Assembly (NCBI GenBank): GCA_030690895.1
Contig: JAUYFQ010000051.1
Coordinates: 1 to 45,240, forward strand
Origin: Sulfuricellaceae bacterium
GTDB lineage: Bacteria > Pseudomonadota > Gammaproteobacteria > Burkholderiales > Sulfuricellaceae
Reading direction: 5' to 3'
DNA length: 45,240 bases
In this document: positions 35,832-45,068 of the stretch, piece by piece
Layout: every line of letters begins with the position of its first letter
Numbering within the stretch: position 1 is the stretch's first letter
Translations under genes and position numbers: made by a program
Notes under the pieces: generated by a model
The model's input: only the letters and a program-made list of their open reading frames with translations
What the model was told of the DNA's origin: nothing
The model's database searches: none

Positions 35832-37535
35832 ATGACTACTGCCTCCCCCGAAAGTTTTGCCGCCCTGTTTGAAGAAAGCCTGCTACGCCAGGAAATGCGT
35901 TCAGGCGAACTGATCACTGCTGAAGTAATTTCCGTCGACAACGACATCGTGATCGTGAATGCCGGCCTCAAATCCGAAAGCGTGATCGATGCCAACGAAT
36001 TCAAGAACGATGCAGGTGAAATCGAAGTTCAACCTGGCGACTTCGTCAGCGTTTGTATCGAATCCCTGGAAGACGGCTACGGCTCGACCAAACTGTCGCG
36101 CGAAAAAGCCAAGCGCATGGCGGCCTGGAACGATCTGGACAAGGCGATGGAAGACGGCACACTGGTCACCGGCCTGATCAGCGGTTCTGTCAAAGGCGGT
36201 CTGACTGTCACGGTCAACGGTATCCGCGCCTTCCTGCCCGGCTCACTGGTCGACATCCGCCCGGTCAAGGACACCACTGCCTACCAAGGCAAGCAAATGG
36301 AATTCAAGGTCATCAAGCTTGACCGCAAGCGCAACAACGTGGTGGTTTCCCGCCGCGCTGTGCTGGAACAGAGCCAGGGCGCCGAGCGTCAGGCTTTGAT
36401 GGAAACCTTGAAAGAAGGTGCAGTGGTCAAGGGCATCGTCAAAAACATCACCGACTACGGCGCGTTCGTGGATCTGGGTGGCATCGATGGCTTGCTGCAC
36501 ATCACCGACCTGGCCTGGCGCCGTGTCAAGCATCCTTCCGAAGTCCTGGCTGTGGGCGACGAAGTGGAAGCCAAAATCCTCAAGTTCGATCAGGAAAAGA
36601 ACCGCGTCTCCCTGGGCATCAAGCAACTGGGCGATGATCCATGGGTCAATCTGTCGCGCCGTTACCCACAAAGCACCCGCCTGTTCGGCAAGGTCACCAA
36701 CCTGACCGACTACGGCGCATTTGTGGAAATCGAGCAAGGTATCGAAGGCCTGGTACACGTTTCCGAAATGGATTGGACCAACAAGAACGTTCACCCTGCC
36801 AAGGCAGTGAGCCTGGGCGACGAAGTTGAAGTCATGATTCTGGAAATCGACGAAGAACGCCGCCGCATTTCCCTGGGCATGAAGCAATGCAAGTCCAATC
36901 CATGGGACGAGTTTGCCGCTACCCAGAAGAAAGGCGACAAAGTACGTGGCCAGATCAAATCCATTACCGATTTCGGCATTTTCATCGGCCTGCCTGGCGG
37001 CATCGATGGTCTGGTGCATCTGTCCGACCTGTCCTGGAACATGCCTGGCGAAGAAGCTGTGCGTAACTACAAGAAAGGCGACGAAGTTGAAGCCGTGGTT
37101 CTAGCCATCGACTCAGAGAAAGAGCGCATCTCCCTCGGCATCAAGCAGATGGAAGGCGACCCCTTCTCCAACTATATCGCCATGCATGACAAGGGCGACA
37201 TCGTCAAAGGCACGGTCAAGGCGATTGATGCCAAGGGTGCGACCATCACACTGGATGGCGAAGTGGAAGGTTACCTGCGCGCATCTGAAGTCTCGCGTGA
37301 TCGCGTTGAAGACATCCGTAGCCACCTCAAGGAAGGCGAAGAAGTCGAAACCAAGATCATCAGCGTGGATCGCAAGAACCGCAACATCAGTCTGTCCATC
37401 AAAGCCAAGGATATGGCCGATGAGACCGATGCGATGCACAAGATGTCCAGCGACCAAAGCGCTGCCAGCGCAGGCACGACCAACCTGGGCGCCTTGCTGA
37501 AAGCCAAGATGGAAAACAAAAACAGCGGACAGTAA
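35832..37535 (+). CDS. rpsA: 30S ribosomal protein S1
   Basis: A 567-residue protein with six S1/OB-fold repeats. Examples are [21 protein letters not shown] at the start, [34 protein letters not shown], then [30 protein letters not shown] and [30 protein letters not shown]. It binds mRNA and helps initiation on weakly structured messages. The start at ATG 35832 gives the family N-terminus; upstream in-frame sequence to 35787 is leader. There is no Shine-Dalgarno sequence, which is common for rpsA. It ends at a terminator before ihfB. Confidence 0.97.
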   Translation: MTTASPESFAALFEESLLRQEMRSGELITAEVISVDNDIVIVNAGLKSESVIDANEFKNDAGEIEVQPGDFVSVCIESLEDGYGSTKLSREKAKRMAAWNDLDKAMEDGTLVTGLISGSVKGGLTVTVNGIRAFLPGSLVDIRPVKDTTAYQGKQMEFKVIKLDRKRNNVVVSRRAVLEQSQGAERQALMETLKEGAVVKGIVKNITDYGAFVDLGGIDGLLHITDLAWRRVKHPSEVLAVGDEVEAKILKFDQEKNRVSLGIKQLGDDPWVNLSRRYPQSTRLFGKVTNLTDYGAFVEIEQGIEGLVHVSEMDWTNKNVHPAKAVSLGDEVEVMILEIDEERRRISLGMKQCKSNPWDEFAATQKKGDKVRGQIKSITDFGIFIGLPGGIDGLVHLSDLSWNMPGEEAVRNYKKGDEVEAVVLAIDSEKERISLGIKQMEGDPFSNYIAMHDKGDIVKGTVKAIDAKGATITLDGEVEGYLRASEVSRDRVEDIRSHLKEGEEVETKIISVDRKNRNISLSIKAKDMADETDAMHKMSSDQSAASAGTTNLGALLKAKMENKNSGQ

Positions 37536-37544
37536 CAGTCGGCA

Positions 37545-37578
37545 GAAAACCAGCCGGGGCTCCCTGGCTGGTTTTCTC
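37545..37578 (+). terminator. Hairpin between rpsA and ihfB
   Basis: AGAAAACCAGCC (37545-37556) pairs perfectly with GGCTGGTTTTCT (37567-37578). The 12-bp stem with T-rich 3' arm probably attenuates rpsA transcription, leaving ihfB partly on its own promoter. Confidence 0.75.
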
Positions 37579-37603
37579 AAGACTCGTAATTGCGGGAATA
37601 TTC

Positions 37604-37897
37604 ATGACCAAGTCAGAACTGATTAACAAGCTGGCGGTGCGTTTTCCACAGCTCGTAGCAAAAGACGCAGAACTCGCGGTCAAGACCATCCTTGATGCCA
37701 TGTCCAGCAATCTGGCGCAAGGCGAGCGTATTGAAATTCGCGGGTTTGGCAGTTTCAGCCTGAACTACCGCCCACCCAGAGTCGGGCGCAATCCCAAGAC
37801 AGGGGGAAAAGTCAGCGTCCCGGAGAAATACGTCCCGCACTTCAAGGCAGGCAAGGAATTGCGCGAACGGGTGGACTTTACGAATGAAAGTGTTTGA
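37604..37897 (+). CDS. ihfB: Integration host factor subunit beta
   Basis: A 97-residue DNABII protein starting [17 protein letters not shown]. It has [27 protein letters not shown], the beta-arm with the intercalating proline, and a basic tail. The length and the position after rpsA identify it as the beta subunit rather than HU. With IhfA it bends DNA at specific sites. A T-rich terminator follows. Confidence 0.96.
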   Translation: MTKSELINKLAVRFPQLVAKDAELAVKTILDAMSSNLAQGERIEIRGFGSFSLNYRPPRVGRNPKTGGKVSVPEKYVPHFKAGKELRERVDFTNESV

Positions 37898-37923
37898 AGG
37901 GTTTTTAACTCTTTGACCATCAG

Positions 37924-37956
37924 GCGGCATCATCGCAAGATCGTGCCGCTTTTTTA
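37924..37956 (+). terminator. Rho-independent terminator after ihfB
   Basis: GCGGCA (37924-37929) pairs with TGCCGC (37944-37949), followed by a run of seven T. It closes the ihfB unit just before lapA. Confidence 0.8.
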
Positions 37957-37976
37957 TTAAATCCGGGTTGAGTGTC

Positions 37977-38267
37977 ATGCGTTATTTTTCGTTTATCCTG
38001 GGATTCATCCTTTTCTGGTTCGCGATCGGGTTTGCAGTCAAGAACAGCGAATTGGTCACACTGTATTACTATCTGGGATACCAGTGGCAAGCACCATTAG
38101 TAGTGGTCATCCTGACAGTTTTTGGCATTGGCGTGGGAACGGGATTAGTCGCCACACTGGGCCTCATCATTGCTCAGAAACGAAATCTAAACAGGCTCCG
38201 CAAGGAATTGATGAACAACCAGGCTAAGTCTGCTGAAATGCAGCTTACGCAAAACACGCCCTTATAA
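37977..38267 (+). CDS. lapA: LapA (YciS) inner-membrane protein
   Basis: A 96-residue protein of the DUF1049/LapA family with two transmembrane helices: about 4-22 (FSFILGFILFWFAIGFAVK) and 41-66 (APLVVVILTVFGIGVGTGLVATLGLII). A short charged coiled-coil tail (KRNLNRLRKELMNNQAKS) follows. LapA works with LapB in regulating lipopolysaccharide synthesis through FtsH-mediated turnover of LpxC. A TTG at 37968 opens the frame, but ATG 37977 is the natural start. lapB begins 5 bp downstream. Confidence 0.9.
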   Translation: MRYFSFILGFILFWFAIGFAVKNSELVTLYYYLGYQWQAPLVVVILTVFGIGVGTGLVATLGLIIAQKRNLNRLRKELMNNQAKSAEMQLTQNTPL

Positions 38268-38272
38268 ACCGA

Positions 38273-39445
38273 ATGGAATTCGAATACTGGTGGCTACTGG
38301 CACTCCCGCTGTTTTTCAGCCTGGGGTGGATTGCCGCACGCATCGACATCAAACACCTTCAATCCGAGTCACGCGCCATGCCGCGCGCCTATTTCAGGGG
38401 TCTGAATTTTCTGCTCAACGAACAGCAGGATCAGGCCATTGAGTCCTTCATTGAAGTCGTTCGAGCTGACCCGGAAACGGTGGAACTTCATTTCGCGCTG
38501 GGGAATCTCTTCCGGCGGCGCGGTGAGGTTGAACGCGCCATTCGCATGCATGAAAATCTACTGTCCAGAACCGACATCGATCCTGAAAAAAGACTGAGCG
38601 CCCAGTTCGAGTTGGGGCAGGATTACCTGAAAGCTGGCTTGCTGGATCGCGCCGAAGATATATTTACCAGCCTTCAGGCGAGCTCCTTTGGGGAATCTGC
38701 ACGCAAGTTTTTGCTGGAAATTTATGAGCAGGAGCGGGATTGGGAAAAAGCCATCGAAATCGCCAGACAGCTGAGCGCAACTTCACCCACTTCATATCAG
38801 AAGGAAATCGCCCAGTTTTACTGCGAACGGGCAGCCAGTGAAATAGCCCGTTCAGAGCTGGATGCCGCGCGCCAGCACCTCGGAGAAGCACTGACCACCT
38901 CGCGCGCCTGCGCCCGCGCCAATCTGATGTTGGGCGACATGGAAACCCAGGCGGGCAATCACGAGCAGGCCATCCGTTTCTGGAAGCTGGTCGAAACACA
39001 GAATCCAGCCTACCTTCCGCTGACCGCAGATCGACTATTCAATGCCTATCGCCACCTGAACAAAATTGCCGACGCACTGCTACTGTTGCGCGACTATTTG
39101 TCCCGTAATTCATCCATAGACTTGCTGGGCGCCACGTTTCAGGCTTCGCTCGAACACGAAGGCGCACGCGCAGCCTACGAACTGGTCAGGGATGAATTAC
39201 GTCGCAACCCCAGCCTGCTTGGACTGAACAAACTCCTTGAAGCAGCCTTGCTGGACGCACCCGCAGAACGTCGCCAGGACATCAGTCTGGCCAAGAATCT
39301 CATTCACCAGCACAGCCAGCGCCTGGCGCTGTATCGCTGCGAAAGTTGCGGCTTCAAGGCCAGAACCTTCCACTGGCACTGCCCAGCTTGCGGAGGATGG
39401 GAAACTTTCCCGCCCAGACGCACAGAAGACCAGGAAAACGCATGA
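38273..39445 (+). CDS. lapB: LapB (YciM), LPS assembly regulator
   Basis: A 390-residue protein. An N-terminal membrane helix (about 4-22, [19 protein letters not shown]) is followed by a long series of TPR helices (about 37-350, such as [31 protein letters not shown]). A C-terminal rubredoxin-type metal knuckle, [21 protein letters not shown], has the four cysteines as CxxC pairs. In E. coli LapB links FtsH to LpxC and keeps LPS synthesis balanced. The stop codon overlaps the pyrF start (ATGA). Confidence 0.94.
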   Translation: MEFEYWWLLALPLFFSLGWIAARIDIKHLQSESRAMPRAYFRGLNFLLNEQQDQAIESFIEVVRADPETVELHFALGNLFRRRGEVERAIRMHENLLSRTDIDPEKRLSAQFELGQDYLKAGLLDRAEDIFTSLQASSFGESARKFLLEIYEQERDWEKAIEIARQLSATSPTSYQKEIAQFYCERAASEIARSELDAARQHLGEALTTSRACARANLMLGDMETQAGNHEQAIRFWKLVETQNPAYLPLTADRLFNAYRHLNKIADALLLLRDYLSRNSSIDLLGATFQASLEHEGARAAYELVRDELRRNPSLLGLNKLLEAALLDAPAERRQDISLAKNLIHQHSQRLALYRCESCGFKARTFHWHCPACGGWETFPPRRTEDQENA

Positions 39446-40164
39446 CAAAAGACCCTAAAATCATCATTGCGCTCGACTATGACAGCGCAGATGCCGCCAC
39501 CAAACTGGTCAGCCGACTTGATCCGGCACTGTGCAAACTGAAAGTAGGCAAGGAACTCTTTACCGCCGCCGGCCCAGCTTGGGTTGAAACCCTATCCAGA
39601 CAGGGTTACGACGTGTTTCTCGACCTCAAATTTCACGATATTCCGCATACTGTCGCTCAAGCCTGCAAGGTCGCTGCCAGCCTGGGCGTCTGGATGGTCA
39701 ATGTTCACGCCTTGGGCGGACGCGCCATGATGAGTGCCGCTCGCGAAGCGCTGGAGACGCTGCCGCAGCGCCCCAAGTTGATTGCCGTGACCATTCTGAC
39801 CAGCATGGGCGCATCCGATCTGGCTGAACTGGGAATTCAGGAAGCGCCTCGACAAATGGTCGCCAGACTGGCTCTACTGGCCAATGCCTGCGGCCTAGAC
39901 GGGGTCGTCTGTTCCGCGCAGGAAGCGTCCATGCTGCGCCAGCAGATCGGCATTGGCTTCAACCTCGTTACCCCCGGCATCCGCCCGGCCAGCGCCGCCC
40001 GCGACGATCAGAACCGGATCATGACGCCGACCGGCGCGCTGACTGCCGGCGCAAACTATCTGGTCATCGGGCGACCCATCACCCAGGCGCCTGACCCACT
40101 GGCAGCGCTACAATCCATTCAGCAAGAAATCAATCTTCCCAGTCTTCTTGGAGCACAAGCATGA
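39442..40164 (+). CDS. pyrF: Orotidine 5'-phosphate decarboxylase
   Basis: A 240-residue type I OMP decarboxylase with [12 protein letters not shown] at the start, KVGKELF, the catalytic [11 protein letters not shown] motif, and the phosphate loop VTPGIRP...IGRPIT near the C-terminus. It forms UMP. The start at 39442 has AGGA about 7 nt upstream and overlaps the lapB stop. pyrF downstream of lapB is a conserved proteobacterial arrangement. The 3' end overlaps ugd by 4 bp. Confidence 0.96.
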   Translation: MTKDPKIIIALDYDSADAATKLVSRLDPALCKLKVGKELFTAAGPAWVETLSRQGYDVFLDLKFHDIPHTVAQACKVAASLGVWMVNVHALGGRAMMSAAREALETLPQRPKLIAVTILTSMGASDLAELGIQEAPRQMVARLALLANACGLDGVVCSAQEASMLRQQIGIGFNLVTPGIRPASAARDDQNRIMTPTGALTAGANYLVIGRPITQAPDPLAALQSIQQEINLPSLLGAQA

Positions 40165-41483
40165 AAATCAGCATCATTGGGACTGGCTACGTAGGTCTGG
40201 TCACCGGTACTTGCCTGGCAGAAGTGGGCAACGATGTCGTCTGTCTGGATCTGGATGCACGCAAGATAGCCATGCTCAAGGACGGCAAGATTCCCATCTA
40301 CGAACCTGGTCTGGAAGCCATGGTGCAGAAGAATCAGGCCGCCGGCCGCCTGCACTTCACGACAGATGTCGCCAAAAGTGCCGCTCACGGCGTTATCCAG
40401 TTCATCGCCGTCGGCACCCCGCCCGATGAAGACGGCTCTGCCGACCTGCAATACGTGGTGGCTGCCGCCCGTGCGATTGGCCAACACATGGAGGAATACA
40501 AGGTCATCGTGGACAAATCGACGGTACCTGTCGGCACGGCAGACAAGGTGCGCGAAGCGGTGCGCGAAGAACTGGGCAAACGCAAATCCACGCTCGACTT
40601 CAACGTGGTATCCAACCCAGAATTCCTGAAGGAAGGTGCGGCGGTCGAAGACTTCATGCGCCCCGACCGCATCGTGGTCGGCACCGACGACCCCCGTGCA
40701 ACGGAGCTGATGCGCACGCTCTATGCGCCATTCCAGCGCAACCATGACCGCCTGGTCGTGATGGATATCAAATCCGCCGAACTCACCAAATATGCAGCCA
40801 ACGCCATGCTCGCCACGCGCATTTCCTTCATGAACGAGCTGGCCAATCTGGCCGAAATCATGGGAGCCGACATCGAGCAGGTACGCCACGGCATCGGCTC
40901 GGATCCGCGCATTGGTTACCATTTTCTCTATCCAGGCTGCGGCTATGGCGGCTCCTGCTTTCCCAAGGATGTTCAGGCGCTACAACGCACTGCGCGCGCC
41001 AACGGCGTCGAGTTGCAAGTATTGAAAGCTGTGGAAGATGCCAACAACGAGCAAAAACACATCCTGCTAAAAAAAATCACCGCCAAATTCGGCCAGGATT
41101 TGACCGGCAAGCACTTTGCACTCTGGGGACTGGCTTTCAAACCCAATACCGACGACATGCGAGAGGCGCCCAGCCGCGTCCTGATCGAGGGATTATGGGC
41201 AAGAGGCGCGACCGTTGCGGCATATGACCCCGCCGCCATGGAAGAAGCGCACCGAATTTACGGCGACGATGTGCGCCTGAAGCTGGTGGAAACCCCGACT
41301 GCCGCACTCAAGGATGCCGATGCGCTGGCCATCGTGACCGAATGGAAAGAATTCCGCGCCCCGGATTTCTCCGCAATCAAATCCTGCCTGAAAAACCCGG
41401 TCATTTTCGACGGCCGCAACCTGTATGAACCTAAAATGGTGCGGGAACAGGGGCTGGAATACTTTCCGATTGGAAGACTATAA
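40161..41483 (+). CDS. ugd: UDP-glucose 6-dehydrogenase
   Basis: A 440-residue UDP-sugar dehydrogenase. It has an N-terminal NAD motif [33 protein letters not shown], the substrate segment [23 protein letters not shown], the catalytic cysteine in [11 protein letters not shown], and the C-terminal domain [17 protein letters not shown]. It makes UDP-glucuronate for capsule, exopolysaccharide or modified lipid A. It is coupled to pyrF by an ATGA overlap and followed by heptose genes, so the segment serves envelope sugar supply. Confidence 0.95.
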   Translation: MKISIIGTGYVGLVTGTCLAEVGNDVVCLDLDARKIAMLKDGKIPIYEPGLEAMVQKNQAAGRLHFTTDVAKSAAHGVIQFIAVGTPPDEDGSADLQYVVAAARAIGQHMEEYKVIVDKSTVPVGTADKVREAVREELGKRKSTLDFNVVSNPEFLKEGAAVEDFMRPDRIVVGTDDPRATELMRTLYAPFQRNHDRLVVMDIKSAELTKYAANAMLATRISFMNELANLAEIMGADIEQVRHGIGSDPRIGYHFLYPGCGYGGSCFPKDVQALQRTARANGVELQVLKAVEDANNEQKHILLKKITAKFGQDLTGKHFALWGLAFKPNTDDMREAPSRVLIEGLWARGATVAAYDPAAMEEAHRIYGDDVRLKLVETPTAALKDADALAIVTEWKEFRAPDFSAIKSCLKNPVIFDGRNLYEPKMVREQGLEYFPIGRL

Positions 41484-41487
41484 GAGC

Positions 41488-41563
41488 GTAATGGGTGATG
41501 AGTTATGGGGAATGAAAACCATCGCGCATCCCCCATAACTCATCACTGATTACTCATTACCCA
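41488..41563 (+). repeat. Heptamer-phased inverted repeat between ugd and hldA
   Basis: A 20-nt arm at 41495-41514 (GTGATGAGTTATGG...) pairs with 41527-41546 with one mismatch. Both arms are built of 7-bp units of the pattern TGRGTRA (TGGGTGA, TGAGTTA; complement of the other arm TGGGTAA, TGAGTAA, TCAGTGA, TGAGTTA). The element fills nearly the whole gap between the two genes and ends 3 bp before the hldA start. Confidence 0.85.
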
Positions 41564-41566
41564 ACC

Positions 41567-42490
41567 ATGAATATCCCAAACATTTCAAACGCGCACATTC
41601 TGGTAGTCGGCGATGTCATGCTTGACCGCTACTGGTTCGGCGAAGTCAGTCGAATCTCGCCTGAAGCGCCGGTACCAGTGGTGCATATTGGCAGAACCGA
41701 AGAACGTCCTGGCGGCGCGGCCAATGTGGCGCGCAACGCCGCCGCGCTAGGCGCGCAGGTAGCGCTGCTTTCCGTAGCGGGAACCGATGAAGCGGGTGAC
41801 AGTCTCGCCCGACTGATGCAGCACGAAAATATCCAGGTAGTGCTGCATCGCGACAGCGGTCTGGACACCACCATCAAGCTGCGCGTCATAGGCCGCCAGC
41901 AACAATTGCTGCGCATCGACTTTGAAACCTGGCCGGGACACGAAATCCTGCAACACAAACTGGCCGACTTCGAGCGCATGCTGGTCGACGCCGATGTCGT
42001 CATCCTGTCCGACTATGGAAAAGGTGGCCTGACGCACATTCAGCGCATGATTGCACTGGCGCGCGCCAGTGGAAAACCGGTGCTGGTCGACCCCAAGGGA
42101 GAAGACTATGATCGCTACCGGGGCGCCACCCTGCTCACCCCCAACCGTAGCGAATTCAAACAGGTTGCAGGCAGTTGGAAGAACGAGGATGAACTCGGCG
42201 CCAAGGCGCAGCGCCTGCGCGAGCAACTGGATCTGGACGCATTGCTGGTTACTCGCAGCGAAGAAGGCATGACGCTCTTCCGGGCACAGGAAACCCTGCA
42301 CGAACCCGCTCAGGCACGAGAGGTATTCGATGTCAGCGGCGCAGGGGACACCGTCATTGCCACGCTGGGCGTCATGCTGGCAGCCGGTGCAAGTTTCCAC
42401 GAGGCCATGCAAATGGCCAATCGCGCGGCGGGCATCGTGGTAGGCAAACTGGGCACGGCGGTGGTCAGCCGGGAAGAATTGTTTGGATAG
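41567..42490 (+). CDS. hldA: D-glycero-beta-D-manno-heptose-7-phosphate kinase
   Basis: A 307-residue PfkB/ribokinase-family kinase. It has VVGDVMLDRYWFGEVSRISPEAPVPVV at the start, GGAANVARNAAALGA, and the C-terminal FDVSGAGDTVIATLG with the catalytic aspartate. It corresponds to the first domain of E. coli HldE (RfaE); the adenylyltransferase domain is absent, so a separate HldC-type gene is needed elsewhere. It supplies heptose for the LPS inner core. It is followed after a heptamer-type repeat by hldD. Confidence 0.93.
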   Translation: MNIPNISNAHILVVGDVMLDRYWFGEVSRISPEAPVPVVHIGRTEERPGGAANVARNAAALGAQVALLSVAGTDEAGDSLARLMQHENIQVVLHRDSGLDTTIKLRVIGRQQQLLRIDFETWPGHEILQHKLADFERMLVDADVVILSDYGKGGLTHIQRMIALARASGKPVLVDPKGEDYDRYRGATLLTPNRSEFKQVAGSWKNEDELGAKAQRLREQLDLDALLVTRSEEGMTLFRAQETLHEPAQAREVFDVSGAGDTVIATLGVMLAAGASFHEAMQMANRAAGIVVGKLGTAVVSREELFG

Positions 42491-42491
42491 C

Positions 42492-42570
42492 GATCAGCCG
42501 TCAGTGGTCAGCTTTAAGGTGGTTTTGTGCGCGGCGAGCCGCGCGATTATGCTGACAGCTGTCAGCTGAA
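42492..42570 (+). repeat. Heptamer-phased inverted repeat between hldA and hldD
   Basis: The left arm reads ATCAGCC GTCAGTG GTCAGCT (42494-42514) and the right arm GCTGACA GCTGTCA GCTGAAT (42551-42571). Between them a perfect 7-bp hairpin, GCGCGGC/GCCGCGC (42529-42535 and 42538-42544), with a 2-nt loop sits near the centre. Its style matches the elements at 9879 and 41488, but its units differ in sequence. Confidence 0.7.
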
Positions 42571-42589
42571 TACTAGAAAAGGAAAAACC

Positions 42590-43585
42590 ATGTACACCAT
42601 CGTCACCGGCGCAATGGGTTTCATCGGCGCGAATCTTGTCAAGGCGCTCAATGAACGCGGCGAAACCAACATCATCGCGGTCGACAACCTGAAAAAGGCC
42701 GATAAATTCCTGAATCTGACCGATTGTGAAATCGCCGATTACATGGACAAGGAAGACTTTCTCGACGCCGTGCTGGACGGCGCGTTCGACGATGCCGTCA
42801 AGGCGATTTTTCATGAGGGCGCCTGCTCGGACACCATGGAAACCGATGGTCGCTATATGATGGAAAACAATTACCGCTACACCATCAGCCTGCTGGAGCA
42901 CTGCCAGAACGAGGAAGTACCCTTCCTGTATGCCTCTTCAGCCAGCGTATACGGCGGCGGCAGCATTTTTTCGGAATCGCGCGAACATGAAGCGCCGCTC
43001 AATGTTTACGGCTATTCCAAATTCCTGTTCGATCAGTATGTGCGCCGCATGTGGGAAGAAAGAACCGGCCAGATCGTCGGTTTCCGCTACTTCAACGTGT
43101 ATGGGCCGCGCGAGCAGCACAAGGGACGCATGGCCTCGGTGGCTTTCCACTTTTTCAACCAGTACCAGGCTGAGGGCAAGGTTCGATTATTCGAAGGCAT
43201 AGAGGGCTATGCCAACGGCGAGCAACGCCGCGATTTTGTCTCGGTTGAAGACGTCGTCAAGATCAATATGTGGTTTCTCGACCACCCCGAGCAGTCCGGC
43301 ATCTTCAACCTGGGTACCGGCCGCAGCCAGTCGTTCAACGATGTCGCCGTTGCCGCAGTCAACGCCTGCCGCAAGGCCCAGGGCGAGACAGCGCTCACGC
43401 TGGAAGAACTGCAAAATCAGGGCATTATTGAATATATCGGCTTCCCCGAGGCTTTACGCGGCAAATACCAGAGCTTTACCCAGGCTGATATTTCTGCCTT
43501 GCGTTCGACGGGCTACGATGCGCCCCTGTTTACTGTCGAGCAAGGTGTTGATCACTATGTCGAGCATTTGCTCAAAGCCTCATAA
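42590..43585 (+). CDS. hldD: ADP-L-glycero-D-manno-heptose 6-epimerase
   Basis: A 331-residue short-chain dehydrogenase/epimerase. It starts [33 protein letters not shown], has the HldD-specific [20 protein letters not shown], the catalytic [12 protein letters not shown] (YxxxK), and [20 protein letters not shown]. It inverts C6 of ADP-heptose for LPS core assembly. The start at 42590 follows AAAAGG and gives the family N-terminus; upstream in-frame codons come from the repeat. Confidence 0.96.
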   Translation: MYTIVTGAMGFIGANLVKALNERGETNIIAVDNLKKADKFLNLTDCEIADYMDKEDFLDAVLDGAFDDAVKAIFHEGACSDTMETDGRYMMENNYRYTISLLEHCQNEEVPFLYASSASVYGGGSIFSESREHEAPLNVYGYSKFLFDQYVRRMWEERTGQIVGFRYFNVYGPREQHKGRMASVAFHFFNQYQAEGKVRLFEGIEGYANGEQRRDFVSVEDVVKINMWFLDHPEQSGIFNLGTGRSQSFNDVAVAAVNACRKAQGETALTLEELQNQGIIEYIGFPEALRGKYQSFTQADISALRSTGYDAPLFTVEQGVDHYVEHLLKAS

Positions 43586-43645
43586 CCGGCAAATCGCTTA
43601 TACTGGACAGCGCAACACCCTCAACCCAACACAGGAGTCTTTACG

Positions 43646-43993
43646 ATGAAAAAACTGCTGCTTGCCTTGTTTGCCTGCTTTACCTTCATGGGGATGGCTC
43701 AAGCTGCCGAACCCGTCGATCTTAACAGCGCCACCAGCGCCCAGCTTGAATCCGTCAATGGTATCGGTCCGGCCAAAGCACAGGCGATCATTGCATACCG
43801 AACCAAAAACGGCCCATTCAAGAGCGTCAACGATCTCGAAAAAGTCGATGGATTTGGCAAAAAATCGGTAGACAACATGCGTAAGGAAATCACCGTCAAA
43901 GGCGCAGCGCCGACCAAGGCGGACGTCAAAGCCTCTGATGCGAAAGCCACGGCCACCAAAGCGGCTGACGTCAAGCAGGGGCAGCCAAAATAG
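43646..43993 (+). CDS. ComEA-like secreted helix-hairpin-helix protein
   Basis: A 115-residue protein. A signal peptide (about 1-20, MKKLLLALFACFTFMGMAQA) is followed by a double helix-hairpin-helix DNA-binding unit (about 23-85: VDLNSATSAQLESVNGIGPAKAQAIIAYR...FKSVNDLEKVDGFGKKSVDNMR) and an Ala/Lys/Asp-rich tail. Such proteins are periplasmic DNA-binding factors of competence pseudopili. CAGGAG precedes the ATG well. It stands alone. Function in DNA uptake is inferred from the family. Confidence 0.9.
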   Translation: MKKLLLALFACFTFMGMAQAAEPVDLNSATSAQLESVNGIGPAKAQAIIAYRTKNGPFKSVNDLEKVDGFGKKSVDNMRKEITVKGAAPTKADVKASDAKATATKAADVKQGQPK

Positions 43994-44026
43994 TGTGGAC
44001 ATATCCGACATGAGGGAGCAGATGGC

Positions 44027-45016
44027 TTGAACAAGCTTGAATTCGATCACATTCCAGCTTGGCTAGATCCGTTGCGAGCGGTTGCTGTCGCTCTATTCGA
44101 TGATTCTGGCGCCCTGATCGAAGCTAACGAGGGGTTTCGTTTCAGCGTTGAACCCGAAACTGGCGACAACGCTGTGCAACGCATGGTGCAACCAAAGTTT
44201 TCCGAACTGGCCGCCATGCAGCCGGACGATGCCGACCATATCTACTCGGGCATCATTCAGCTGGATGTTGGCCATGGCCTCACACGCGGATTTTCCGGTG
44301 ACATATTCCGGCGTGGAAAATTCTTCCTGCTGGCAGCCGAACTGGATATCTCTGCTTTTGAGTCGATCAATGCAGAAAAAGAAAAGCTGGCTTCCGAGTT
44401 GAATGAAGCCAGAAAGCTGCTTTCCAAGCGCAACCACGTCCTGAAAAAATTGCAGGAAGAGAACGAAAAACTCAAGCTCAATGATGGGTTGACCGGACTG
44501 GCCAACCTGAAAATGCTCGACGCCCGGATCGCCGAAGAAATGCTGCGCTGGGAACGTTATAAGCGTCCTTTGGCGCTGGTCATGCTCGACATGGATGGTT
44601 TTGGCAAAGTAAATAAGAATTTTGGTCGTGAAGTTGGCGATGAGTTGCTGCAACACGTCGGCGTCATTCTCAACAATGCCCTGCGTACGCTCGACCTGGT
44701 GGCGCGCTATGGCGGACAGGAATTTGCCGTCTTGCTACCGGAAACCAACGAAATGGGCGCCATGATCGTCGCCGAGCGGCTACGCATGGATCTCGAATCG
44801 CTGCTGATCCTGCCCATGCTGCGGCCACTGACCGCGAGCATCGGCGTAGCACTTTTACAGCCGGACGAAAAACGCGAAGACTATTACGCTCGCGCCGAGC
44901 GCGCCATGAAATTTTCCAAGGCGCATGGCAAGAACTGCATCGCCATGGCAGGCGTCATTGCCGATTGCGATTACATTTACAACAGCATTGTGCCAGCGGA
45001 AGTGCATCATGCATAA
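44027..45016 (+). CDS. GGDEF-domain protein with a GGQEF site and N-terminal PAS-like sensor
   Basis: A 329-residue cytoplasmic protein. An N-terminal PAS-like region (about 10-110) is joined by a coiled coil (about 113-152, NAEKEKLASELNEARKLL) to a GGDEF domain (153-315; NDGLTGLANLKMLDARIAEE, LDMDGFGKVNKNFG). The signature is GGQEF (229-233), with Gln in place of the metal-binding Asp/Glu. The inhibitory-site RxxD is kept (RTLD, 220-223). Loss of the acidic residue would probably reduce diguanylate cyclase activity, so it may be a c-di-GMP sensor. TTG start at 44027 with AGGGAG upstream. Confidence 0.85.
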   Translation: MNKLEFDHIPAWLDPLRAVAVALFDDSGALIEANEGFRFSVEPETGDNAVQRMVQPKFSELAAMQPDDADHIYSGIIQLDVGHGLTRGFSGDIFRRGKFFLLAAELDISAFESINAEKEKLASELNEARKLLSKRNHVLKKLQEENEKLKLNDGLTGLANLKMLDARIAEEMLRWERYKRPLALVMLDMDGFGKVNKNFGREVGDELLQHVGVILNNALRTLDLVARYGGQEFAVLLPETNEMGAMIVAERLRMDLESLLILPMLRPLTASIGVALLQPDEKREDYYARAERAMKFSKAHGKNCIAMAGVIADCDYIYNSIVPAEVHHA

Positions 45017-45068
45017 CAGTCATGGCGAAGAGCCGCTCCACAATTATGAAGGTACTTCGCCATGACTG
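45017..45068 (+). repeat. Perfect 14-bp inverted repeat before cysM
   Basis: CAGTCATGGCGAAG (45017-45030) pairs perfectly with CTTCGCCATGACTG (45055-45068), separated by 24 nt. The right arm contains the cysM ATG (45062-45064). It could be a terminator-like hairpin for the GGDEF gene, a translation-control structure, or part of a mobile repeat. Confidence 0.8.
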
